Below, piece after piece: positions 1-6,906 of a DNA stretch of 11,143 nt. Numbering within the stretch: position 1 is the stretch's first letter; each line of letters starts with the position of its first letter. The position numbers and the translations under genes are program-made. The notes under the pieces were generated by a model, which saw only the letters and a program-made list of their open reading frames with translations, was not told the origin of the DNA and did no database searches. This stretch comes from Bdellovibrionales bacterium (GTDB lineage: Bacteria; Myxococcota; XYA12-FULL-58-9; SYDY01): the NCBI GenBank assembly GCA_005801425.1, contig SYDY01000008.1, positions 1-11,143 of the forward strand. Reading direction: 5' to 3'.

Positions 1-99
1 GGAGACACAACACCCCCGGGCGACACAACACCCGGAGACACAACACCCCCGGGCGACACAACACCCGGAGACACAACACCCCCGGGCGACACAACACCC
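1..99 (+). repeat. Three perfect tandem copies of a 33-bp coding repeat
   Basis: Units lie at 1-33, 34-66 and 67-99 and are identical base for base. Each unit is an imperfect doublet: a 17-base half starting GGAGAC and a 16-base half starting GGGCGAC, both ending in ACACAACACCC-type sequence. In frame 1 each unit reads GDTTPPGDTTP, so the array codes for a Thr/Pro/Gly/Asp linker in the gene that continues to 1395. The absence of any synonymous change between units points to recent expansion by slippage or recombination. The array reaches the left edge, so the true copy number is unknown. Confidence 0.95.
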
Positions 100-1395
100 G
101 GGGGATCCGATACACATCCCGTGCTCACGCCACTTAGCGTCAGCACCAATCAGGATATGTATATTGCCCCTGGCGACGATATCGTTCTTACTGCCGTCGC
201 TTCCGGTGGTACTGTGGTCAATTGGCAATGGGCTTCACAAGACCTCACAGCCAATACGCCCGAAGTCATCATCGCCTCTGATTTGCACACCGACACGATT
301 TCAATTGCAGCGCCTCAAACCAATCGCGTGTTGGACCTGCGGTTCCGCATCACCGTGAAAGACGATGCAAACCGTGAAGCATACGACGACGTGCTTGTGA
401 CAGTGGTCCCCTTTCAGGGACTGTCCGAGCCCGTGCCCGGCAGCGGAAACATTGCACGCATCACATTACTTAAACAAGCCGAAGTATTGGCAAACATGAC
501 CTTTGAAAACGGAAGTTTGTTTGAGATCCCAGATCAAGCACCCGGCATATGCGGGCCTGATACATCTTTTGACTATCAAGCCCGGTGGGCAGGCCGAGGC
601 TTTGGCCTCTCCGGCACCCAACGTGGCGCTCCCGAAGAAATGATGCGCACGTTGGATCAACCCGCTGCAGGCGATTATGCACTTGCATTTCGCCCCCAAG
701 AGCGCACGCAGGCATGGAAAAACGAACATCTCATCGCGTCGAGCCCTGACAATACGATCTACAACACGGCCGACAAAGAAGTTCAAGATGACTTTTTTTG
801 GTATCGCGCACCACGATTTCGCCGACAAGATGGCGGTTTCCAAATGGTCATGCATGCCTATATTTCACTTGATGAAACCGCAAATACGACGATTTCATTG
901 CGAAGCACAACTTGGACAGATTGGCCATCGTCGATTGGCGATGTTGACGATCCTTCCCTTCCTGCCAGTTCCAATACAACACAAGTTCAAAAGCCCGGAC
1001 CCAATTATGTACGTCACAAACTTTATCCTGGCGTTTGGCTCACTACCCATTTCGATAATGTCACAGGAAAATACAGCGATTTACGGGTTATCTTGCGCGG
1101 CCCACAAAAAAATGTGCCGGGACAAGATATTGATATAATCAAAGACCTTCCGGACGTAGAAGGCTGGTGGACATTGGGTTTAACGATCGGTGCCGATGGG
1201 CATTTTTTCTATTACGCGAAGCCGGGGGTTTATCCATTAACACACCACGATATCATCGGAAGTTCGCATGAGGATGGTTTTGAAGCCAATGCCGTGTTTG
1301 CCATCAACAATGATGCCACGATGATGATCTCAAGCGTCAATAATACAACAAACAGCTATCAAGTGATCGACAATCTTCAGATATTTACGCCGTAA
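1..1395 (+). CDS. Secreted/surface protein, 5'-truncated: GDTTP-repeat linker, PKD/Ig-like domain, beta-rich C-terminal domain
   Basis: The frame is open from base 1 to the TAA at 1393-1395, giving 464 visible residues; the real start is left of the window. The GTG at 121 is an internal Val: no ribosome binding site precedes it and the upstream repeats are in the same frame. Residues 1-33 are three GDTTPPGDTTP units, a flexible extracellular linker of the kind found after a lipoprotein or signal-peptide N-terminus (N-terminus not visible). Residues about 41-138 resemble a PKD/Ig-like fold, with 'APGDDIVLTA', a central 'VNWQW', and a closing 'LRFRITVKDD...VLVTVV' strand pattern. Residues about 140-464 form one large beta-rich domain, rich in Trp/Tyr/Asn, ending '...EGWWTLGLTIGADGHFFYYA...VIDNLQIF', which recalls concanavalin/LamG-like sandwiches but is not firmly assignable. 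Cell-surface binding or carbohydrate contact is an inference only. Confidence 0.85.
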   Translation, partial: GDTTPPGDTTPGDTTPPGDTTPGDTTPPGDTTPGGSDTHPVLTPLSVSTNQDMYIAPGDDIVLTAVASGGTVVNWQWASQDLTANTPEVIIASDLHTDTISIAAPQTNRVLDLRFRITVKDDANREAYDDVLVTVVPFQGLSEPVPGSGNIARITLLKQAEVLANMTFENGSLFEIPDQAPGICGPDTSFDYQARWAGRGFGLSGTQRGAPEEMMRTLDQPAAGDYALAFRPQERTQAWKNEHLIASSPDNTIYNTADKEVQDDFFWYRAPRFRRQDGGFQMVMHAYISLDETANTTISLRSTTWTDWPSSIGDVDDPSLPASSNTTQVQKPGPNYVRHKLYPGVWLTTHFDNVTGKYSDLRVILRGPQKNVPGQDIDIIKDLPDVEGWWTLGLTIGADGHFFYYAKPGVYPLTHHDIIGSSHEDGFEANAVFAINNDATMMISSVNNTTNSYQVIDNLQIFTP

Positions 1396-1434
1396 AGAAG
1401 TGCTGCCAATGCATGTATAGGTTATAGCCAGTCT

Positions 1435-2139
1435 ATGCACTTCTCCATCCCCCTCATCCCCGGAACGTTGATCAAACGCTACAAACGCTTCTTGGCGGAT
1501 GTACAACTTGCCGATGGAAACATCGTTACGGCCCATTGCCCCAACAGCGGTTCCATGGCCACCTGCGCCGAACCTGGGTGTCCTGTGTTGATCAGCGAAG
1601 CCACAAATCCTGATCGCAAATTGAAATACACCTGGGAAATGATCTGCATGGACGGCACATGGGTGGGCGTCAACACGAGCAATCCCAACGCTGCCGTGGC
1701 CCAATGGATTGCTGAGCACAAAATCCCCGAACTCGATGGCTATGGGAGCATCAAACGCGAAGTAAAATATGGCATCGGCGGGCGGTCACGTATCGACATT
1801 TTTCTGCAAGATCCCAATCGCCCCGATTGTTATGTTGAAATCAAAAACGCCACCATGCGCGTAGACGATTACGCAGCCTTCCCCGATGCAGAAACCACCC
1901 GAGGACAAAAACATCTGATGGAGCTTCAACATGTGGTTGAGCAAGGCATGCGCGGCGTGATCTTCTTTTTTGTCGGACGATCCGATGTGCAGCATTTTCG
2001 CCCTGCCGATGAAATCGATCCGGTTTACGGAAAACTCTTGCGGTCGGCCATGCATGCAGGCGTTGAAGCACTGGCGTATCGTGTGCATTTTACGCCCACG
2101 GAAATGACGATCCAGCAACGGATTGACATCGCGCTTTAA
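1435..2139 (+). CDS. sfsA: SfsA family protein (sugar fermentation stimulation protein, nuclease-like)
   Basis: The product is 234 residues, the same length as E. coli SfsA. The N-terminal part (about 1-80) has the family's OB-like segment with 'HCPNSGSM' at 34-41. The C-terminal part carries the PD-(D/E)XK-like core 'SRIDIFL' (Asp121) and 'YVEIKNAT' (Glu135, Lys137), followed by 'FPDA' at 149-152 and 'TTRGQKHL' at 154-161, all family hallmarks. SfsA was first described in E. coli as stimulating maltose metabolism and as DNA-binding; the conserved nuclease-like core suggests action on nucleic acid, but its role is not settled. The ATG at 1435 gives full family length; only a weak AGG lies upstream. 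It follows the surface-protein gene by 39 bp on the same strand, with no terminator evident. Functional linkage to its neighbours is not apparent. Confidence 0.95.
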   Translation: MHFSIPLIPGTLIKRYKRFLADVQLADGNIVTAHCPNSGSMATCAEPGCPVLISEATNPDRKLKYTWEMICMDGTWVGVNTSNPNAAVAQWIAEHKIPELDGYGSIKREVKYGIGGRSRIDIFLQDPNRPDCYVEIKNATMRVDDYAAFPDAETTRGQKHLMELQHVVEQGMRGVIFFFVGRSDVQHFRPADEIDPVYGKLLRSAMHAGVEALAYRVHFTPTEMTIQQRIDIAL

Positions 2140-2160
2140 GTTAGAAATACTTTCGCGGCC

Positions 2161-2177
2161 GCCCTTTTAAAAAAGGC
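2161..2177 (+). promoter_or_regulatory. Ribosome binding site of the 1144-aa gene inside a short inverted repeat
   Basis: AAAAGG at 2171-2176 lies 7 bases before the ATG at 2184 and decides that start: the GTG at 2178 is only 1 base from the AGG. The sequence CCTTTT at 2163-2168 is the exact complement of AAAAGG, so the binding site could be held in a small hairpin (outer pairs stable, inner T:A pairs must open for the loop). The stem is short and mostly A:T, so any translational control is speculative. Confidence 0.4.
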
Positions 2178-2183
2178 GTGCCC

Positions 2184-5100
2184 ATGTCCCCCAACGTCAC
2201 GTATGCCCAAAAAAGCATCACGCAACTTTGCTTGGGCACCCAAACGCCCACGACTCTTCCATGTGTACAGGCCGCACCAAGTCCCGAAGGCCTCGCTCTG
2301 TATCAAACACCCACGGGGTCATTGCTGCTTGTACAAAAAAGTACGAGCAAAGACCCGCCGCATTACAAGATACAAGACCCAACCGGCGCGATACGCCCAA
2401 TACCCGATGCGGTAAATACCAAGGCATGGCGAAAACAATATTTCTGCACGTCCATACCCATGTTTGGGATCACCGCCAACCGCCTCCTGGTTGCCCCCTT
2501 GGGCACAAAACAACCCAACGCCACATCCTACGGTATTTTTCAGACCCGTGGACCCAACGCCTGGTTACAAATCAACACCCTCGAAATACCAGAATCCACC
2601 CCACACGTGCTGCTCACCGATGGTCGTTTTATTGTTCGTGAACATATCGAAGATCCACACAACCCCAACAGCGGACCAGCATGCATAAAAACATTTAGCA
2701 TTTCCTCACGAACGTGGATGCGAAGCGAGGACCTCAACAATTCATACAATACTGCAATCGGCTGCTATTATGCCCTGCCAGGCGGAAGTCTTCTGTATCT
2801 CAATATGGGAGGAACATTTGCGAAACCCAATATTACACTCTGGCAATATGATTTTGTGCATCGCGAATTAAACAGCACACGATTTCAATTCAAAGACGGC
2901 ACTATTTGGGGTGACTACAGAAATCATACATGTATCGCCAGCGACGGAAGCTTTTCCCTGCTCGGCGCCCAAAACAAATCCCCTGCGATGTACTTTGGTG
3001 CGACACACGGCCCTCAGGGTGCCGTGAATGGATACACCCTCTCACCCATCAAAGATGTCAAAGGCAATGAGCATACGTTAACCATTGTCCCTCTTGATAC
3101 CCATCATTTTGCGGTGCTTTATCCTGACGACAACACAACGCAACAAAAACCTGTCTCGTGGTTTTATGAAAAGAAAAACAACTTCCCATGGGGAAAACTT
3201 TCCGTTCCATTTGTATTGCCGAATTTTCATGGTCTTCGGTGGTATGCAGTCAATTCCAAAATATTGATTACCTCCTCGGCTCCACATCATTCGGCCATCA
3301 ATCTCACGTTAAATTTTTCTGAACATTGCACTGAGAAGCTATGCGCTGAAGCAAGCATCCAACACCTCTTGTCACTCAACACAGCCGAACGTGGTAATTT
3401 TCTCAAAAAATATCGGAAACCTGAAAACCAACAAGCACTCGCCTTGCTCATGCACGGGTGTCTCCCCAATATCCCTCTTTCATCTGATCTTTCCCCTCTG
3501 CAACGCGATATATGCGTTACAGCGCTCGAGAAATTCGCAAATACTCCTCAGCATACTGTCTATGCACGCGATGCTCTATATTGGTCTTTGATACAAGAAT
3601 CCGCCATGGGGTCTTCGTTCCACCATTACATCCTCACCGTACTTCCAGGACTTCTTGATATTAATGTTCCTAAACCACTGCACCTCGCCGTGAAACGCAT
3701 ATTTGCCATAGAAACCAACAGGACAGCTTATGGGAAAATAGCGTTAGAAGAAACCCGCCATGACGCATTTCACGCGCTCACGTTGGCGATTTACGAATAT
3801 CTGCATCCTTCGGCAGAAGAACAACTTATTAATATCATGGCATCCATTGCACGCATATTTCCAACACCACTTTATGCAAGCACACGCGATGAATTGTGGC
3901 GTGTGATCCACGGCGTCATCGACCTTGCATATCATCTCCAACCCGAATCCACAGAGGTTGAGAATGCACTCGCAAAGATTAAAGCATGCGTGGCTCAAAT
4001 TCGATTCATCAATGCCGTACGTCAGGCCGATGATGCGACGCTTCGCAATGAAATCCAACGCATTATTGATATTTTCATGACCAGCGATGCCTATGAGAAA
4101 GACGACACACACGAAAGCCGTATTCGGCACTTCGCACATCGTGCTCTTGAAAGTTCTTCATCCAATGCGGAACGATGCATCACCTCTTTGGAGATCGCAG
4201 AAGAATTAAGAAAGACAAACAATGACATGTGGTTTGATTATATTCACACTGTCATCCCAATTCTCAGAGAAAGCAATGCGGAGGTCTTAGCGCGATTCAC
4301 CACGTTACTTCACAATGCACACAAAGCAGGTCCTACACGTCATGCTCTCTTTCATCCAGTCGATGCGGCATTGAACCAAGTTGCATCCCTATGGATCACA
4401 CATCATCGACCCACCCATTTTTGGAATGCACTGCAACCTCACATACCTCTTGCGATGAAGGATGCGCCCCACAAGAAGTTAGCATTTATTATCCAACTTT
4501 TGCACCCATTCAGAAAACACTGGACCGGTGATACACTTTACGATTGGCGCAATAGTTTGCTTGGCAATATTCTATCGTCCATCCAACCTATTGCAGCACA
4601 ACCACCAGAAGAAATGATCATCGATGCATGTTCTATTTGTAAAGATACCTTTGAAAAAAACGAATGCATCGTTCAGTACAAAGACACTGAAACAGAAACA
4701 TCGCCTATATGCCATGCAACATGTTTGGTAAGATATATTGATTCTGGTAATTGCTCAGCCATCGATGTCATCGATGCACAGACAGGCCAAGCCATTTCGA
4801 CCACACAATGGATGAGCCATGGCCTCAACATCGATTCACTCGAACGTTGGATTGCATTCACAGGCCGCCATCTCATGGCCCAATATCACCAAGATCTCCC
4901 CTATGAACCTTGCACGGACATCGCGTGCATTGGGGGTGCCATCGTCGAACACAAAGATGCAAAACAACTGAACGTAAGCGCCACACAGCGTGCGCTACTT
5001 TTGCAAGAAGCACGGGAAGAAACACGATGCTGCTTATGTGATAAAACCATGAATACGCTAGAAACAGGTGAAGCACGCAGGCAAGCCTTTGAGCGCCAAA

Positions 5101-5618
5101 TCTACCGATTGGTCACAGGATTGATCGGCATCACATGCAATGGCGCAAACATTACCCGGGAATGTCCGCATTGTGCACATGCTGACGAAAAAGACACGAT
5201 GTGCGCACAAATTATCGGAGGTTGTCCAAATTGCCACAAACCCTGGAACTGGCACACAGGAACATCCGATGGCCATGAATTTTTTATGGAAGGACAACCT
5301 ATCCAGGCGTATACACTGAAGTCGAAATGCATTGAACGATCTCCCCTGTATATCATCGGCCTCATTACAAAACCCAATCTCCATGGTGCCGCTGCACAAA
5401 AGCACATCGCAGAACGTCTTGGATTAGAAAACGATGTGATCAACCATAATGGTTCGCTCTCTATTCCAGTCAATCAACTTGAACGCGTGATGGTCATTGT
5501 GGAAGCACGTGTCGCAGGGGCGCTTCAAGTGCATTGGTATGAGGAAGAAAAAATTGCGAAACAAAAAGCGCAGGCTACCGGCCCGTCGAGCCGAACCCGC
5601 CCTCACCACGCATGGTGA
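2184..5618 (+). CDS. Large multidomain protein: propeller-like N-terminus, helical middle, RBR E3-like Cys-rich C-terminus
   Basis: The product is 1144 residues from the ATG at 2184, chosen by its AAAAGG site. There is no signal peptide or membrane segment, so it is predicted to be cytosolic or exported by another route. Residues about 30-370 are beta-rich with repeated Gly/Asp turns and W-x-x-D/R strands ('LPGGSLLYL', 'ITLWQYDF', '[10 protein letters not shown]'), compatible with a kelch-like beta-propeller but too diverged to assign. Residues about 380-810 are almost entirely helical, like an alpha-solenoid. Residues 812-1030 hold ordered Cys pairs: C816-x2-C819 and C843-H844-x2-C847 (RING1-like); C910-x4-C915 and C949-x2-C952 (IBR-like); C994-x2-C997-x9-C1007-x6-C1014-x2-C1017 (RING2-like). 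Residues 1040-1120 are a further unassigned alpha/beta segment. Function is unknown; a protein-modifying ligase is the leading inference. The 3' end overlaps dut. Base composition looks more A/T-rich than the icd-sdh cluster. Confidence 0.85.
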   Translation: MSPNVTYAQKSITQLCLGTQTPTTLPCVQAAPSPEGLALYQTPTGSLLLVQKSTSKDPPHYKIQDPTGAIRPIPDAVNTKAWRKQYFCTSIPMFGITANRLLVAPLGTKQPNATSYGIFQTRGPNAWLQINTLEIPESTPHVLLTDGRFIVREHIEDPHNPNSGPACIKTFSISSRTWMRSEDLNNSYNTAIGCYYALPGGSLLYLNMGGTFAKPNITLWQYDFVHRELNSTRFQFKDGTIWGDYRNHTCIASDGSFSLLGAQNKSPAMYFGATHGPQGAVNGYTLSPIKDVKGNEHTLTIVPLDTHHFAVLYPDDNTTQQKPVSWFYEKKNNFPWGKLSVPFVLPNFHGLRWYAVNSKILITSSAPHHSAINLTLNFSEHCTEKLCAEASIQHLLSLNTAERGNFLKKYRKPENQQALALLMHGCLPNIPLSSDLSPLQRDICVTALEKFANTPQHTVYARDALYWSLIQESAMGSSFHHYILTVLPGLLDINVPKPLHLAVKRIFAIETNRTAYGKIALEETRHDAFHALTLAIYEYLHPSAEEQLINIMASIARIFPTPLYASTRDELWRVIHGVIDLAYHLQPESTEVENALAKIKACVAQIRFINAVRQADDATLRNEIQRIIDIFMTSDAYEKDDTHESRIRHFAHRALESSSSNAERCITSLEIAEELRKTNNDMWFDYIHTVIPILRESNAEVLARFTTLLHNAHKAGPTRHALFHPVDAALNQVASLWITHHRPTHFWNALQPHIPLAMKDAPHKKLAFIIQLLHPFRKHWTGDTLYDWRNSLLGNILSSIQPIAAQPPEEMIIDACSICKDTFEKNECIVQYKDTETETSPICHATCLVRYIDSGNCSAIDVIDAQTGQAISTTQWMSHGLNIDSLERWIAFTGRHLMAQYHQDLPYEPCTDIACIGGAIVEHKDAKQLNVSATQRALLLQEAREETRCCLCDKTMNTLETGEARRQAFERQIYRLVTGLIGITCNGANITRECPHCAHADEKDTMCAQIIGGCPNCHKPWNWHTGTSDGHEFFMEGQPIQAYTLKSKCIERSPLYIIGLITKPNLHGAAAQKHIAERLGLENDVINHNGSLSIPVNQLERVMVIVEARVAGALQVHWYEEEKIAKQKAQATGPSSRTRPHHAW
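4617..5273 (+). other. RBR (RING1-IBR-RING2)-like Cys-rich module within the large gene
   Basis: This codes for residues 812-1030. The last part, from C994, reads C-P-H-C, four residues, E-K-D, two residues, C-A-Q-I-I, then C-P-N-C and W-N-W. Eukaryotic RBR RING2 domains (parkin, RNF144 type) have CPxC-x4-E(R/K)(D/N)-x2-C, with the catalytic Cys 13 residues after the first Cys; here C1007 is exactly 13 after C994, and RNF144-type proteins also follow it with Ala-Gln. The second CxxC falls two residues later than in RNF144, and the RING2 second zinc pair is missing (Asn1022 where FCW has Cys). Upstream, 'LERW...[16 protein letters not shown]' parallels the helix and CPxxxC entry of IBR domains. 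RING1 is degenerate. The match was made by eye and needs a profile search. An unrelated zinc-ribbon array is the alternative. Confidence 0.5.
5575..5618. other. 44-bp tail-to-tail overlap of two convergent genes
   Basis: The TGA of the large plus-strand gene (5616-5618) lies inside dut, and the TAG of dut (5575-5577) lies inside the large gene. The shared bases code for the essential dUTPase motif V on one strand and for a Ser/Arg/Pro/His tail on the other. No intrinsic terminator separates the genes, so transcripts from the two sides must run into each other. Confidence 0.9.
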
Positions 5619-6030
5619 CAGGCAATTCAGAAACCACTTGAATAGGTGCCAAACACACCGGCGCAACCACCAGTTGTGCAATACGCTGACCAGGTTCGAT
5701 GCACACCGCTTGGGAACCCAAATTAACAAGCAGCACTTTCACTTCACCTCGATAGTCGGCATCGATGGTTCCGGGTGTGTTAAGCACCGTGATCCCATGT
5801 TTTAATGCTAAACCACTGCGAGGCCGCACCTGCACTTCATAACCTTCAGGCACTGCCATGGAAAAACCGCATGGAATAAGCGCGCGGCCCATAGGTGCAA
5901 GCAACACGGGCTCATCGAGCGCAGCGGCAACATCAATACCCGACGCATGAACACTCATACGCTCAGGCATCGGCAACGATTGTCCCAATTGAGGATGAAG
6001 ACATTTAATAAGGATCACGGGTTCAGGCAT
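5575..6030 (-). CDS. dut: Deoxyuridine 5'-triphosphate nucleotidohydrolase (dUTPase)
   Basis: It hydrolyses dUTP to dUMP and pyrophosphate, keeping uracil out of DNA and supplying dUMP for dTMP synthesis; family members are cytosolic homotrimers. The product is 151 residues, the usual bacterial length. All five family motifs are present: I 'ASGIDVA' (29-35), II 'RPRSGLA' (69-75), III '[10 protein letters not shown]' (87-96, catalytic Asp90), IV 'GQRIAQL' (114-120), V '[10 protein letters not shown]' (141-150). The ATG at 6030 is preceded by GGGAG at an 8-base spacing; a TTG at 6045 in the same frame would lie upstream of that site and is rejected. The GGGAG could pair with a CTCC about 11 bases upstream in the transcript, a weak hint of hairpin control. 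It lies 47 bp downstream of the diguanylate cyclase on the same strand. Its last 44 bp overlap the convergent large gene, and motif V lies within the overlap. Confidence 0.97.
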   Translation of the reverse strand: MPEPVILIKCLHPQLGQSLPMPERMSVHASGIDVAAALDEPVLLAPMGRALIPCGFSMAVPEGYEVQVRPRSGLALKHGITVLNTPGTIDADYRGEVKVLLVNLGSQAVCIEPGQRIAQLVVAPVCLAPIQVVSELPVTMRGEGGFGSTGR

Positions 6031-6077
6031 GGCGGACACTCCCAAATATTTTAGGAGCCTCTATACCCGTTTTTTAA

Positions 6078-6839
6078 TCAAGCGACCACCGCTACCGCAC
6101 CTTGACCGCGACAAATACCCACACGATTGCGACCGCCATCTTTGGCTTGATACAGCGCCCGATCGGCGGCCAGCAGCAATTCAGTCCATACTTCGGCACT
6201 GGAATATTCAAGCGAAGCCACGCCTATAGAGGCGGTTATCGGACACGCGTCGTCAAGATCGCCCAAATCGGCCATTTCAACAGCAAGTCGCAAGCGCTCA
6301 CAAAATTGTACCGATTCGCTCAAATCGCAGTGCGGCAAAATAATCACAAATTCATCGCCACCATACCGCACGACACTGTCGCTGCTGCGCACACTTTGCT
6401 CCAGCACCAATGCCAAACGCTGCAACACGCGATCGCCAAATTGATGATCTCGGGTATCATTCACCGATTTAAAATAATCCACATCGATAATAACCATGGA
6501 CAAGGCATGCCCGTAGCGCCGTGCACGGGCAAATTCCTCAGGTAGACGCTGGCGCAAATAACGAACATTGTAGAGCCCCGTAAGCTCATCGGTGAGGGCA
6601 AGCTGCGCAAGAGAGGCATTTTCAGCCTCTAAGGAAACCACCCTATCCGTCACGAGCGACGCGACCCGTTCATGCAACGCCGCAAGCTCCCATCGGACAC
6701 TCTCGAGCTGCTGGCGCAATGTGCTGTTTTCCAGCTCAAGCCGCTCAAGCACACCCTCGTCGTTCAATGTTGTGACATCATCCACCGACACAACCCCAGT
6801 GTAACTGGATCGATGCATTATGTCACGGTGCGTTATCAT
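6078..6839 (-). CDS. Diguanylate cyclase (coiled coil plus GGDEF domain)
   Basis: The product is 253 residues and makes the second messenger cyclic di-GMP from two GTP. Residues about 28-82 are a heptad-like, Leu/Glu-rich coiled coil, likely for dimerisation. The GGDEF domain spans about 78-243, beginning '[10 protein letters not shown]' and including the metal-binding '[12 protein letters not shown]' (Asp119, Asp121) and an intact 'RYGGDEF' (GGDEF at 160-164). An RxxD inhibitory site, R151-S-S-D154, sits exactly five residues before GGDEF, so product feedback inhibition is expected. There is no membrane segment and no recognised sensory domain; the short N-terminus (1-27) is unassigned, so the input signal is unknown. 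The start is the ATG at 6839; an in-frame ATG at 6818 is an alternative, and neither has a strong ribosome binding site. It is divergent from icd and upstream of dut, with which it may be co-transcribed. Confidence 0.95.
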   Translation of the reverse strand: MITHRDIMHRSSYTGVVSVDDVTTLNDEGVLERLELENSTLRQQLESVRWELAALHERVASLVTDRVVSLEAENASLAQLALTDELTGLYNVRYLRQRLPEEFARARRYGHALSMVIIDVDYFKSVNDTRDHQFGDRVLQRLALVLEQSVRSSDSVVRYGGDEFVIILPHCDLSESVQFCERLRLAVEMADLGDLDDACPITASIGVASLEYSSAEVWTELLLAADRALYQAKDGGRNRVGICRGQGAVAVVA

Positions 6840-6849
6840 AATTCAGCCG

Positions 6850-6879
6850 TTGCGAGATCGCACACTTTTCTGCGATAAG
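6850..6879 (+). promoter_or_regulatory. Candidate sigma70-type promoter for the icd-mdh-sdh cluster
   Basis: In the 67-bp divergent gap between the cyclase and icd, TTGCGA (6850-6855) and GATAAG (6874-6879) are separated by 18 bases. A TG at 6871-6872 gives an extended -10 arrangement. Each hexamer matches 4 of 6 consensus bases. It would place transcription start about 20 bases before the icd ribosome binding site. The match is modest and found by eye. Confidence 0.35.
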
Positions 6880-6906
6880 GCTGCCAGAACCGCGAGGAGA
6901 GCGCCC

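Noticed and set aside
1-99. CRISPR array or direct-repeat insertion site
   Set aside because: Units are contiguous with no unique spacers and lie in frame inside a coding region as a GDTTP peptide repeat.
121-123. GTG as the start of the first gene
   Set aside because: The frame is open upstream to base 1 with a coherent peptide repeat, and no ribosome binding site precedes the GTG.
2178-2180. GTG as start of the large gene
   Set aside because: It lies one base from the AAAAGG ribosome binding site; the ATG at 2184 has the correct 7-base spacing.
2184-5618. Bacterial ubiquitin-like conjugation operon
   Set aside because: No E1, E2, ubiquitin-like or JAB-type protease gene lies next to the RBR-like gene; its neighbours are sfsA and dut.
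6820-6906. N-terminal extension of isocitrate dehydrogenase from an upstream ATG
   Set aside because: The added residues do not resemble the family; the ATG at 6907 has a strong GAGGAGA site and gives the normal length.
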